NCBI RefSeq assembly: GCF_026343125.1
Contig: NZ_JAPEMB010000001.1
Coordinates: 7,507,501-7,571,500, forward strand
Origin: Streptomyces sp. NBC_00094
GTDB lineage: Bacteria > Actinomycetota > Actinomycetes > Streptomycetales > Streptomycetaceae
Length of the DNA: 64,000 nt
Direction: 5' to 3'
The notes beneath the pieces were generated by a model. It did no database searches. It was not told where the DNA came from and was given only the letters and a program-made list of their open reading frames with translations. Positions 41,810 through 50,217 of the stretch are shown piece by piece. Position numbers and translations under genes: made by a program. The first letter of the stretch is position 1. The number at the start of each line of letters is the position of its first letter.

Positions 41810-43846
41810 TCAGAGGGCGGGACTGCCCGACACGACCGGCGCGATCGTGCGAGCGCCGAACGAGGCCCATGGTCGCCAGCCGCCGCTCGGCTGGGCCTGG
41901 ACCCGGGTCCGTATCCGCCCCTCGGCGGTGACGGCGAAGACGTGGTTCCGGCCGGTGGCGTCCAGCGCGACCGCCGGCGTGGCGGCCAGCCTGATGCCCG
42001 GCTCGCCGAACTCCCCACCGGCATCCCAGCTCCCGCCCGCGGCGACCTGCCAGCGGTGGCTGAGGCGGCCACCGCCCGGCGCGAGGGAGAAGGCCTCCAG
42101 TCGGCCGTCGGCGTTGGCGGTGAGCGACGGGGCGGCGGCGCTCCAGCCGAACAGGGGCCCCCACGCGTCCCAGCCGCCGCTCGCCACGGACTGCCGCCGG
42201 AGGAAGGTGCCCGCGCCGGACGGACCGATCGCGGTGACGGTGAGCCGGCCACTGCCGTCCCCGGCGACCCGCGGCGCGGCGCCGGCCGCCGTACCGAAGG
42301 GGTGCCACGCGGCGGTCCAGGCGCCGTTGGGGGCCTCCTGCCACCGGTGGCGGATCCCGGCACCGCCGGGCGAGAGGACGAACACCTCGAGACGGCCGTC
42401 CGCGTTGGCCGCGACCACCGGGGGCGCGCCCGAGGCCCCGCCGAAGCCGGGGTCCCAGGGGTCCCAGGCCGCCGAGCCGCGGGCCGTCTGCCGTCGCCGT
42501 GCGACGGAGGCGCCGCCGGGGCTCAGGGCGAAGACCTCAAGACGGCCGTCGGCGTTGCGCGCGACGGCGGGGGCGGCTCCGGCCGGGCCGCCGAACTCCT
42601 CCCAGTCGCCCCATCCGCCGTCCGGACGCTGCACCCGGTGGTGCAGGTTGACGCCGCCCGGCGCGAGCGAGAAGACCTCCAGCCTGCCGTCGGTGCCACG
42701 GCCCAGCGTGGGCACCGCACCCGCGGGCCCTCCGAAGGTCTCCCACTCCGACCAGGAGTCGGTGTACGGGTCGACCTGGACGCGCCGCAGCATCGAGCGG
42801 TCGGCGGCGTCGAGCGCGAACACCGTCAGCCGGCCGGCGACGTCGAGCCCGGCCACCGGGTTGTCCGGGCTCTGCCACGGCGGGGGAGTGTCCCGCCACT
42901 GCAGGGGGGCCACGTACAGCCCTTGCCGGAACCAGCCGGCGGCCGTGGCGTACCACGCCTCCCCGTCGGTGACCACCTCGACGGCGTGCCCGGCGACATG
43001 GCCCGCGTACCCGGAGAGCTCGAAGCGGAACGGGTCCCGCGACGCGAGGACGTCCGTGCCCTCGTAGCCGTTGCGCGGCCCGATGAACAGGTAGTACCAG
43101 CCGTCGCGTTCGACGACGAACGGCGACTCGGTGACCGAGACGGTGGTGTCCGTACTCGCGTCGGTGAAGGCGACGCCCGGCTCGCTCCAGTGCACGAGGT
43201 CGGCGGACCGCCGGTGGGCGACGACGTGGTGGCCGCCCGGGCCCGACAACTCGGTGTAGTACATGACCCATTCGCCGCCGACCCGCAGCACCATCGGGTC
43301 GCGCGCCGCGATCCCCCGGAAGAGCGGCCCGGACGGCTCGCGCGTCCAGGTGAACAGATCGGTCGACGTGGCGAGGCTGATCGCGGCGCCGTCCGCTCCG
43401 CCGCCGGCGTAGAACATCCAGAACCTGCCGCCCGCCTCGACGACGTGCGGCGCCCACAGGTGTTCCTCGCCGAAGTACGAGGGGTCGACGGTGAGCGCGT
43501 CGGCGTGGGCGGTCCACGGCCCGTGCGGGGTCGGAGCGGAGGCATGGGCGAAGGAGATCTCCGCCGCGCTGTCCGGGGCTTCGCCGCGCGGCGCGCTGTC
43601 CCCGACGATGCCGAACAGGTGCCAGCGGCCCTGGGACCTGATCAGCGTGTGGTCGTTGAGATAGCGCGGGCCGGAGAAGGTGGACGGGTCGTGGACGTAC
43701 GCGAAGGATCCCGCGCCGACCCACCGAGGAGGCGGTACGGCCTCGGCCGATGCGGCCCGCGCCTCGGCCGGAGCCGCCCCCAGGAACGGGAGCGCGGTCG
43801 CCCCGGCGGCGCCCCGCAAGAGGTTCCGCCTGCTGATCGGAAGCAT
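41810..43846 (-). CDS. Tat-exported GH43-like glycoside hydrolase with PLL-type lectin propeller
   Basis: A 678-residue secreted protein with two propellers. A Tat leader (SRRNLLRGAAGATALPFLG) starts at residue 5. Residues about 45-330 are a clan GH-J/F five-bladed fold with the three acidic positions visible: Asp in YLNDHTLIRS, Asp in GIAARDPMVLR and Glu in SVTESPFVVERDGWYYLF. Residues about 335-678 contain about seven repeats of 45-50 residues with the core DGRLEVFxLxPGG and HRxQ...W..W..FGG, the DUF346/PLL lectin type that binds sugars. It probably hydrolyses an arabino- or fructo-polysaccharide. A terminator hairpin upstream separates it from the M23 gene. Confidence 0.82.
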   Translation of the reverse strand: MLPISRRNLLRGAAGATALPFLGAAPAEARAASAEAVPPPRWVGAGSFAYVHDPSTFSGPRYLNDHTLIRSQGRWHLFGIVGDSAPRGEAPDSAAEISFAHASAPTPHGPWTAHADALTVDPSYFGEEHLWAPHVVEAGGRFWMFYAGGGADGAAISLATSTDLFTWTREPSGPLFRGIAARDPMVLRVGGEWVMYYTELSGPGGHHVVAHRRSADLVHWSEPGVAFTDASTDTTVSVTESPFVVERDGWYYLFIGPRNGYEGTDVLASRDPFRFELSGYAGHVAGHAVEVVTDGEAWYATAAGWFRQGLYVAPLQWRDTPPPWQSPDNPVAGLDVAGRLTVFALDAADRSMLRRVQVDPYTDSWSEWETFGGPAGAVPTLGRGTDGRLEVFSLAPGGVNLHHRVQRPDGGWGDWEEFGGPAGAAPAVARNADGRLEVFALSPGGASVARRRQTARGSAAWDPWDPGFGGASGAPPVVAANADGRLEVFVLSPGGAGIRHRWQEAPNGAWTAAWHPFGTAAGAAPRVAGDGSGRLTVTAIGPSGAGTFLRRQSVASGGWDAWGPLFGWSAAAPSLTANADGRLEAFSLAPGGGRLSHRWQVAAGGSWDAGGEFGEPGIRLAATPAVALDATGRNHVFAVTAEGRIRTRVQAQPSGGWRPWASFGARTIAPVVSGSPAL

Positions 43847-43864
43847 GATTCACTCCAGAAGGAC

Positions 43865-43908
43865 CGCGCGGCCGGCCGTGCCCGCTGGGGACGACGGCCG
43901 ACCGCGCG
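43865..43908 (-). terminator. Terminator between M23 peptidase and GH43-like genes
   Basis: CGCGCGGCCGGCCGT (43865-43879) and ACGGCCGACCGCGCG (43894-43908) form a 15-bp stem with one wobble. It lies 20 bases beyond the M23 stop and 19 bases before the next start on the same strand. Confidence 0.65.
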
Positions 43909-43928
43909 TCGGGTTCGGGCCGGACCGG

Positions 43929-45437
43929 TCAGTTGAGGGCGGGGCCCGCGGTGTTGTTGACCCAGCCCCAGTCGGACCAGCTGGTGAAACCGGTCTGCCA
44001 TCGGTGGAAGGTGCCGGCCGGGTTGGTGCCGAAGACCTCGATGCGGCCGTCGGCGTTGGCGGCGGCGGTGACCTCGGTGCCGCCGGTGCCGAAGCCGGCC
44101 CATTCGCCGAAGGGGGCGTTGGCACCGGTCTGCCAGGTGTGCATCGCGGTGGTGCCGTTGATGGCGAAGACCTCGACGCGCCCGTCCGGTGTGCGCTCAC
44201 TGGTGAGCTGCGAGTCCGCCGGGCCGCCGGTCGGCTCCCACGCCGACCAACTCGTCGGACCCGTCTGGTACTTGTGGAACACCCCCACCGGACCGGAGGC
44301 GAAGACCTCGAGGCGTCCGTCGGCGTTGTGGTCGGCGGTCAGGTCACGGCCGCCGCCACCGAAGGTGCCCCATGGCGACCAGCTCCCGTTCGGGGAAGTC
44401 TGGTACTGGTGCTGGAAACTGTCGCCGTTCAGGGCGAACACCTCCAGGCGGCCGTCGGGTGACTTCTCCATCTCGATACGGCCGTCGGCCGGGCCGCCGC
44501 CCGTGGGCTCCCAGTCCGACCAGCCGCCGTTCGGGGCGAGTTGGTACCGGTGGAAGAGCCCGACGGGTCCGGACGCGAAGACCTCGATGCGCCCGTCGGC
44601 GTTGACGCCGGCCGCGGTGTCGCGTCCACCGCCGCCGAAGGCCTCCCAGTTCGACCAGCCACCGGACGGGGAGAGCTGGTAGCGGTGCTGGAGGGTGCTG
44701 CCGTTGACGGCGAACACCTCGAGCCGGCCGTCGGCGTTGGGCGCGACGGCGAGTTCGGCGTTGCCGGGTCCGCCGAGGGACTCCCAGGGCGACCAGTCGC
44801 CGTTCGCCCGCTGCTGCCAGGCGTGATGGACACCGTCCGCCCCGGCGGCGAACACCTCGAGGCGTCCGTCCGCCGACCGTGCCGCCACCACCCGGCCCGA
44901 CTCCGCGGGATACACCAACGGCCGGGGACGAGGACCGCTGCCCGGGGTGCAGGGCAGGACCACGCCTCCCTCCGCGAGGTACGGCTCGGGATCGATGCCG
45001 TACGAGGCGGAGGGATCGCCCCAGATCCGCAGGTGCAGGTGCGGACCGGTCGAGTTGCCCTCGGAGCCCATCAGGGCGATCTGCTGGCCGGCCACGACGT
45101 GGTCGCCGGCGGAGACGTCCCGCCGGTACATGTGCCCGTACTCGGAGATCCTCCCGTCCGGGTGCTGGATGCGGATCCACTGGCCGTAGTCGCCGGAGTA
45201 CCCGGAGATGGTCACCTCGCCGTCGCCCACCGCGTGGATCGGCGTCCCGACGTCGGCGGCGATGTCGACGCCGTTGTGGCCGCTGTGGAAGTGCTGGGTC
45301 ACGATGCCGGTGGCCGGGCACGCCGTCGCGGAACCGGCGGTCCCGGCCGCGGCGGGGGTGGTCGCCAGCAGTGCGGGAACGAGCGCAGCCGCCGCGAGGA
45401 CACAGGTCAGTGCGCGTCTGGAGAGTCCGAGAAGCAC
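43929..45437 (-). CDS. Secreted M23 metallopeptidase with PLL-type lectin propeller
   Basis: A 502-residue exoenzyme. A Sec leader (about residues 1-31) precedes a LytM/M23 domain at about 40-155. The Zn ligands are His54 and Asp58 (HNGVD) and His136 in HLH, with His134 as catalytic base. Residues about 185-495 hold about seven PLL-type repeats (ADGRLEVFAVNGSTLQHRYQLSPSGGWSNWEAFGG), close in pattern to the GH43-like neighbour. It should cut peptide cross-bridges of peptidoglycan, docked by a carbohydrate-binding propeller. The GTG at 45437 follows GGAGGAG six bases upstream. Confidence 0.87.
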   Translation of the reverse strand: MLLGLSRRALTCVLAAAALVPALLATTPAAAGTAGSATACPATGIVTQHFHSGHNGVDIAADVGTPIHAVGDGEVTISGYSGDYGQWIRIQHPDGRISEYGHMYRRDVSAGDHVVAGQQIALMGSEGNSTGPHLHLRIWGDPSASYGIDPEPYLAEGGVVLPCTPGSGPRPRPLVYPAESGRVVAARSADGRLEVFAAGADGVHHAWQQRANGDWSPWESLGGPGNAELAVAPNADGRLEVFAVNGSTLQHRYQLSPSGGWSNWEAFGGGGRDTAAGVNADGRIEVFASGPVGLFHRYQLAPNGGWSDWEPTGGGPADGRIEMEKSPDGRLEVFALNGDSFQHQYQTSPNGSWSPWGTFGGGGRDLTADHNADGRLEVFASGPVGVFHKYQTGPTSWSAWEPTGGPADSQLTSERTPDGRVEVFAINGTTAMHTWQTGANAPFGEWAGFGTGGTEVTAAANADGRIEVFGTNPAGTFHRWQTGFTSWSDWGWVNNTAGPALN

Positions 45438-45501
45438 GAGGCTCCTCCCCTTGGTCGTCTCGGGTCGAGCGGGACGGAGGTGCAGCCGGGCGCGGGGCGT
45501 G

Positions 45502-46488
45502 TCACGCCTTGCGCAGCCGGCCGATGATGCCGTCGATGTCGCGCTGCATCATGTCGTGCCGGATGAAGTGACCGCCGGGCATCTCGTGCCACTCGTGCGG
45601 GATCCCCGCGTTGCCGAGGAGACCGCGGAACTCCCGCTGACCCGCGAGGACCTGGTTCTCGTTGACCGTGTCGAACCAGCTGATCGGATCGGGACTGGTG
45701 CCGGCGACCAGGAAGACCCGCTTGTTGCGGTAGCTCTCGATCCGCTGCACGGGGTTGTCCGCGTTCACCCGGGCCTCGTCCCAGAGCGGAGCCCCGTAGA
45801 TCGTGCCGCCGTTCAGGTCGAGGGCGGCGGCGGAGGCGTTGGCCCAGTGGGCCACCAGGCCGCCGTCCCGGCGCAGGCTGGCGGGGCCGGAGTGGGCGCT
45901 CACCGAGGCGAAGTGGCCGTAGTACTTGGCCGCGTACTTCAGCGCGCCGAACCCGCCCATGGAGAAGCCGGACACGGCACGGCCGTCGTACTCGGCGTAC
46001 GTACGGAAGTTCGCGTCGATCCACGGGATCAGCTGCGCGATGTGGAAGTGCTCCCAGTTCCGCGGGCCGACGTTGGAGCTCACGGGGTTGGAGTACCAGC
46101 CCGCGTGGCCGCCGTCGGGCATCACGACGATGATCGGCTTGCCCGCGGTCCACTGCCGGATGCCTTCACGGTCGAACATGATGAAGTCCTGGTCGCCGCC
46201 CCCGTGGAAGAGGTAGAGCACGGGGTACCGGCGTCCGCTCCACTGGTAGTCGTCCGGGAGCAGCACGTTGACGGCCGGGTTCCAGCCGATCGCGCTGGTC
46301 TGGAACCGGTAGTACTTCATGCGGGGGTCGTTCTCGCCCCACCCCACGAGGTGCAGGCCGAAGCCGTCGCCGACGGCGGCGGCGGGCGACGCGGCGGCGA
46401 GGACGCCGCCGCCGCCGACGGCCATCGCGGCCGTGAGGCCGCCCGCGGTCCTGAGGATGTTCCTGCGGGAGGGGTTCTGCGCGCTCAA
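45502..46488 (-). CDS. Tat-exported esterase (alpha/beta hydrolase, esterase-D/antigen-85 type)
   Basis: A 328-residue secreted serine esterase. The Tat leader is SRRNILRTAGGLTAAMAVGG (residues 7-26). After about residue 40 the alpha/beta-hydrolase core shows RYPVLYLFHGGGDQDF (oxyanion region), the nucleophile elbow SGFSMGGFGALKYAAKYYG (Ser176) and GGHFIRHDM near the C-terminus with the catalytic His. The start is TTG 46488, fixed by AGGAGGT six bases upstream. The M23 gene follows 64 bases downstream on the same strand, so the esterase and peptidase may be co-transcribed. Confidence 0.88.
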   Translation of the reverse strand: MSAQNPSRRNILRTAGGLTAAMAVGGGGVLAAASPAAAVGDGFGLHLVGWGENDPRMKYYRFQTSAIGWNPAVNVLLPDDYQWSGRRYPVLYLFHGGGDQDFIMFDREGIRQWTAGKPIIVVMPDGGHAGWYSNPVSSNVGPRNWEHFHIAQLIPWIDANFRTYAEYDGRAVSGFSMGGFGALKYAAKYYGHFASVSAHSGPASLRRDGGLVAHWANASAAALDLNGGTIYGAPLWDEARVNADNPVQRIESYRNKRVFLVAGTSPDPISWFDTVNENQVLAGQREFRGLLGNAGIPHEWHEMPGGHFIRHDMMQRDIDGIIGRLRKA

Positions 46489-46759
46489 CGTGACCTCCTG
46501 GTCGGGAGTGTGACGAGATGTCACGGCGCACCGGGAGAGACCCCGTCGCGCCGCTTCGGACCGTGCCGGCCCGTCGCGTCGGGTCGTACGAGCGGGCGGT
46601 CTGGAACGTAGCAACGGCACGGGGTCCGGGAGACCCCGGAAGGTTACGGACTGACAGGCGCGGGCCCGTCGGCTAGGCCCTTGTCCGGAGCCGCCGGCGA
46701 CTGCAGGATCACACTGTGATCGACAAGGGTGGGGACACGAGGGGAAGGGTCGGCGCGCC

Positions 46760-48220
46760 GTGGGGACGATGATCAAGGGAGACAACGGCTTCGTACCGTC
46801 CGTGCCGCTGCGGATCGCCGTACGGGGCGGTCTGGACGCGATGGCGCTGCTGGTCACGGAGCGCGGGACGGTCAGGGGCGACGGGGACGTGGTCTTCCAC
46901 GGCTCGCCGGTGCATCCGTCCGGTGCCGTGCGGCTGACGGAGGCCGGCGACGGCACGGCATGGCTGGAGATCGGCCTGGCCTCGGTCGAGGAGCGGATCG
47001 CGCGCGTCCTGCTGGTCGGGTCGACGGAGCGGGGCACGATGCGTGACGTCGCCGGTCTCGTGGTGGAGGCGTACGCCCCTGACGGCACGTCGGTCGCGCG
47101 GTACGAGGTGACGGACGGCGCCGGGGAGACGGCGATGGTGCTGGCCGAGCTGTACCGGCGGGCGGGCGGCTGGAAGTTCCGGGCCGTCGGCCAGGGGTAC
47201 GCGAACGGCCTCGCGGGCCTGGCCACGGACCACGGGGTGGACGTGGCGGAGCAGGGCGCGGACGGGGCGGCGCCGGTCCCGCCGGTGGCCCCGCCGATGA
47301 TCCCGCTTCCTCCGCAGGCCCCGAACGTGGCGGTTCCGCCGCACCCCGCGCCGGCCTTCGCGTCGCCACCCCCGCCGGCACCGGCCTTCGCGTCGCCGCC
47401 CCCGCCGGCACCGGCCTTCGCGTCGCCGCCCCCGCCCGCACCGGCCTTTGCGTCGCGGCACCCCGCGCCGGCCTTCGCGCCGCCGCCCCCGCCCCCGCCC
47501 GGATTCGCGGCGCCCGCGCCCCCGCCGGCCTTCGCATCGCCCGCGCCCCCGCTCCAGCCCGCGCCTCCGTCCCCGTACCCGTCTCCGCCCCCGCCCCCGG
47601 CTCCGTCTCCGCCCCCGTACGTTCCCGCGCCGGCGGGCTGGTGGTCGTACGGTCCCGTCTTCACGCCGTACACGCAGACCGGCCGGGACAACGACGTGAT
47701 CACGGTCAGCGGGCTTCCGCCGGGGCCGGTCGTCGTGCAGCTCGACGTCCAGGGCGACGGGTACACGGGTCTCACGGTGCTCAACCGGCGCAACAAGGAG
47801 CAGGACCTCCTCGTCAACAGCACCGAGGAGGACTTCCGGGGCCGGCTGCTCGCCACGGTGCCCGGGAACGGGACCCTCCGTATGAGACTGGAGGCGGACG
47901 GGCCCTGGCGTGTGGAGGTGTCGCCGCTGGCGGCGGCCCGTCGCCTGACCGAGGAGGAGGCGGAGTTCCGTGGCCCCGATGTGCTGCTGCACATGGGCGG
48001 CGTGGCCGACCTCGCCATCCACTACCGAGGCGACGACAACCTCATCGTGAACATCTACGAACTCGCCGGGCACGACGACCACACCGCGCTCCCGGAGGAC
48101 GAGAACGTGGTCAACGAGATCGGCAGGCGGCACGAGACCGTCCCGCTGCCCGAGGGGCCGCTGGTGGTGCAGGTCGAGGCGGCGGACAGCTCGTGGACGG
48201 CCCGCCTGAGACGGCTGTAG
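46760..48220 (+). CDS. TerD-domain protein with long proline-rich repeat linker
   Basis: A 486-residue cytoplasmic protein. Residues about 1-165 are a TerD-like domain (MIKGDNGFVPSVPLRIAVRGGLDAMALLVT, then GDVVFHGSP and VEAYAPDG), a Ca2+-binding stress module of the tellurite-resistance group. Residues about 180-295 are a proline-rich linker of PPPPAPAFAS repeats. The C-terminal 190 residues (VITVSGLPPGPVVVQLDVQGDG...) form two beta-rich modules I cannot name. GTG 46760 is the longer start; ATG 46769 is three codons later. Divergent from the esterase. No other ter gene is adjacent. Confidence 0.75.
   Translation: MGTMIKGDNGFVPSVPLRIAVRGGLDAMALLVTERGTVRGDGDVVFHGSPVHPSGAVRLTEAGDGTAWLEIGLASVEERIARVLLVGSTERGTMRDVAGLVVEAYAPDGTSVARYEVTDGAGETAMVLAELYRRAGGWKFRAVGQGYANGLAGLATDHGVDVAEQGADGAAPVPPVAPPMIPLPPQAPNVAVPPHPAPAFASPPPPAPAFASPPPPAPAFASPPPPAPAFASRHPAPAFAPPPPPPPGFAAPAPPPAFASPAPPLQPAPPSPYPSPPPPPAPSPPPYVPAPAGWWSYGPVFTPYTQTGRDNDVITVSGLPPGPVVVQLDVQGDGYTGLTVLNRRNKEQDLLVNSTEEDFRGRLLATVPGNGTLRMRLEADGPWRVEVSPLAAARRLTEEEAEFRGPDVLLHMGGVADLAIHYRGDDNLIVNIYELAGHDDHTALPEDENVVNEIGRRHETVPLPEGPLVVQVEAADSSWTARLRRL
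47351..47497. repeat. 30-bp tandem repeat in the TerD-protein gene
   Basis: CCGGCCTTCGCGTCGCC recurs at 47351, 47381, 47411 and 47441 (30-bp steps), then in a changed fifth copy at 47468. It encodes the PPPPAPAFAS repeats and keeps the frame whatever the copy number. Confidence 0.85.
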
Positions 48221-48297
48221 GCGGGTGCGGGCCTCCGTTCGGGCGGTGCGGAAGCGGAACGACCGTGTCCGTCGGGACGTCGTCCCGTTGTGAGGGT

Positions 48298-48591
48298 GTG
48301 ACCTCAACACGACGTATGTCCACAGTCCTCGCCGTCGCCGCCGCTTTCTCGTGCCTCGGCGCGTCCGCGGCGAACGCCGTCGCCCCGGCCGGCCCGCTCG
48401 GCCCGCCGATCAACCCGATCAGCGAGCTCGACTCCCTCGCCACGACCGGCATTCCCGAGGAGTCCCGTGAACAGTTCCCCGGGATCGCCGGTCAGCTCGG
48501 CGGGCTCAACCAGGTGCACCAACTGAACCAGCTGCACCAGCTCACCGACCAGGCCGCGCCGGTCACCGGCCTGCTGCCCGAGATCTCCTGA
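48298..48591 (+). CDS. Small secreted protein with NQLHQL repeats
   Basis: A 97-residue protein not recognised as a known family. GTG 48298, with GAGG just upstream, gives VTSTRRMSTVLAVAAAFSCLGASAANA, a Sec leader cleaved near residue 27. The mature part is about 70 residues with a Gly-Pro-rich start (PAGPLGPPINPISELDSL), an acidic middle and a short repeat GLNQVHQLNQLHQLTDQ. It lacks the paired-cysteine or rodlin repeats of surface proteins. It is convergent with no one: the TerD gene is upstream and a terminator downstream. Sec export and the small size are all that can be supported. Confidence 0.65.
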   Translation: MTSTRRMSTVLAVAAAFSCLGASAANAVAPAGPLGPPINPISELDSLATTGIPEESREQFPGIAGQLGGLNQVHQLNQLHQLTDQAAPVTGLLPEIS

Positions 48592-48604
48592 CCGACCCCT
48601 CGCA

Positions 48605-48637
48605 GGGCGGCGCGACCGGACTCCCCTCGCGCCGCCC
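48605..48637 (+). terminator. Terminator after the small secreted protein
   Basis: GGGCGGCGCGA and TCGCGCCGCCC form a perfect 11-bp stem with an 11-base loop, 14 bases after the stop codon. Confidence 0.65.
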
Positions 48638-48847
48638 CCGAACCGGTACACGGCGATCCACCCTCCCGGCGCAACCTCCCGAGCCGCCGGTGGGGCACAC
48701 GTGCAGGAGGCTCGGGGGAGTCCCGCGGCCACGGCCCGGGGCAGCCTGCCGGACGCCGCCGCCATCCGGGCAGCTCCCCACCGGGTTCTCCCGGTCCGGC
48801 GGACAAAGCGATGGCCGTCCGCCCGGCAGTCCTGACACGATCCGGGT

Positions 48848-49372
48848 GTGACCACGTTGTTCCTGATGGTCGGCCTGCCAGGGGCCGGCAAGACCACGAG
48901 GGCTCGGCAGCTCGCCGAGGAGCACGGCGCGCTGCGCCTGACGCCCGACGACTGGATGATTCCCCTGTTCGGTGAGGCGGACCCGGACGGGAAGCGCGAC
49001 GTACTGGAGGGGCGCATGCTCTGGCTCGCCCTGGAGGCGGTCAGGCTGGGCACCGACGTCGTGGTGGACTACGGCTGTTGGTCCCGGGACGAACGGTCCG
49101 CGATCCGCCGGCTGGCGGAGGCCGAGGGCGCGTGCTTCCGGATGGTCTACCTGCCGGTGGACGTCGAGACCCAACGCACCCGGATCGCCCATCGCAGGGC
49201 GACCACCCCCGAGGAGACGCTCCCGATCACCGAGGCTGACATCCTGCAAGGGCGTGCGTACTTCGAGGAGCCCGACGCGGCGGAGCTGGAAGGTTGCGGG
49301 GCCGTCGCCCCGCCCCCCGGCTGGGCGGGCTGGCGGGAGTGGGCCGCCGACCGGTGGCCGTCGTTCGCGTGA
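48848..49372 (+). CDS. P-loop ATPase / small-molecule kinase (AAA family)
   Basis: A 174-residue cytoplasmic protein of the zeta-toxin/adenylate-kinase-like P-loop group. Walker A is GLPGAGKTT (residues 9-17) directly after strand 1. LRLTPDDWMIPLFG and DVVVDYGCWSRDERSAIRRLA are typical of proteins that phosphorylate a small metabolite or nucleoside. The C-terminus (GWAGWREWAADRWP) is Trp-rich. The start is GTG 48848 with no strong ribosome binding site. No antitoxin partner is adjacent, so a toxin role is not supported. Confidence 0.78.
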   Translation: MTTLFLMVGLPGAGKTTRARQLAEEHGALRLTPDDWMIPLFGEADPDGKRDVLEGRMLWLALEAVRLGTDVVVDYGCWSRDERSAIRRLAEAEGACFRMVYLPVDVETQRTRIAHRRATTPEETLPITEADILQGRAYFEEPDAAELEGCGAVAPPPGWAGWREWAADRWPSFA

Positions 49373-49380
49373 CTGTTCCG

Positions 49381-49402
49381 GCCCGGCACGGAGTGGCCGG
49401 GC
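49381..49402. terminator. Convergent hairpin between P-loop ATPase and VOC genes
   Basis: GCCCGGC and GCCGGGC form a perfect 7-bp stem with an 8-base loop, nine bases beyond the ATPase stop and just before the VOC stop on the other strand. Confidence 0.45.
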
Positions 49403-49421
49403 TCCGGAGGCAGGGCCTCGG

Positions 49422-49898
49422 TCAGCCGGCTTCCGGCAGGGACTGCATCGCCTTGCTCGCCCGCTTCTCCATCTCCTCCTCCGAGACGTCCTCCACGTGC
49501 GTGGCCAGGCTCCAGCGGTGGCCGAAGGGGTCTTCGAGCTGGCCGGTGCGGTCTCCGTAGAACTCGTCCTTGACCGGCGACAGCTCCTTCGCGCCCCGGG
49601 CCAGGGCCTTGGCGAAGACGGCGTCGACGTCCTCCACGTAGACGTGCAGGGTGACGGGTGTGCCGCCGACCGCCTTGGGTGAGCGGAACCCCATGTCGGG
49701 GAACTCGTCCGCGAGCATCACGACCGAGTTGCCGAGGGTCAGCTCGGCGTGGCCGATCGTGCCGCCGGGCGCCGGCATCCGCATGCGTTCGACCGCGCCG
49801 AGCACCGACACGTAGAAGTCGATCGCGGCCGCGGCTCCGTCGACGCAGAGGTACGGCGTGACGCGCGGGTATCCCTCGGGAATGGGCTGGACAGCCAC
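49422..49898 (-). CDS. VOC superfamily (glyoxalase/bleomycin-resistance-fold) protein
   Basis: A 158-residue cytoplasmic protein of the PhnB-like branch of the VOC superfamily. Two paired beta-alpha-beta-beta-beta units are visible: RVTPYLCVDGAAAAIDFYVSVLGAVERMRMP and VTLHVYVEDVDAVFAKALARGAKELSPVKDEFYGDRTGQLEDPFGHRWSLATH. The last Glu/His cluster (QLEDPFGHRW) is where a metal site usually forms. GTG 49898 is set by GGTGGGAG upstream. It lies back to back with the sugar operon. No substrate is evident. Confidence 0.85.
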   Translation of the reverse strand: MAVQPIPEGYPRVTPYLCVDGAAAAIDFYVSVLGAVERMRMPAPGGTIGHAELTLGNSVVMLADEFPDMGFRSPKAVGGTPVTLHVYVEDVDAVFAKALARGAKELSPVKDEFYGDRTGQLEDPFGHRWSLATHVEDVSEEEMEKRASKAMQSLPEAG

Positions 49899-50123
49899 GG
49901 TCTCCCACCTTTCCGGAACGGTGACGGTCTCGGGCGCCGTCGCCTGTGACCATGGATAGCCCGAACCCTCGTCGGAACAGTCGACGCCGCGCGACGGCCT
50001 GCGCGGGTTCCATCGAAGGGCTGCGGTCCACACCGTCCGTACGGCGGCCCGCCGGTCGAGGCGGCGCGCGAGGCCGGCGCGGCCGGCGCGCGAGACCGTT
50101 CCGGATTGGGGCTGTCCGAAGTC

Positions 50124-50217
50124 TTGTCGGGGTGATCCGTTCTCTCTAATGTGAACCTTCAAATCCCGGGAATGCCATGCACCGGGCTTCATGAGGGGCA
50201 TATTTTGAACGATCAAA
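50124..50217 (+). promoter_or_regulatory. Promoter and palindromic operator of the galactoside-type sugar operon
   Basis: TCTAAT (50145-50150) is a good -10, and TTGTCG (50124-50129) a possible -35 with a short 15-base spacer. TTTGAACGATCAAA (50204-50217) is a 14-bp near-palindrome with a central CG, the geometry LacI-family repressors prefer, and it overlaps the likely TTG start. The region is unusually AT-rich for this window. The LacI gene is the last in the operon. Confidence 0.45.

Noticed and set aside
48848-49372. Zeta-toxin of a toxin-antitoxin pair
   Set aside because: The P-loop fold fits, but no short antitoxin gene lies upstream and the start is isolated.
49899-50204. A small gene between VOC and aminotransferase
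   Set aside because: The frames there are Arg-rich and short, without start signals; the AT-rich right end fits a promoter instead.
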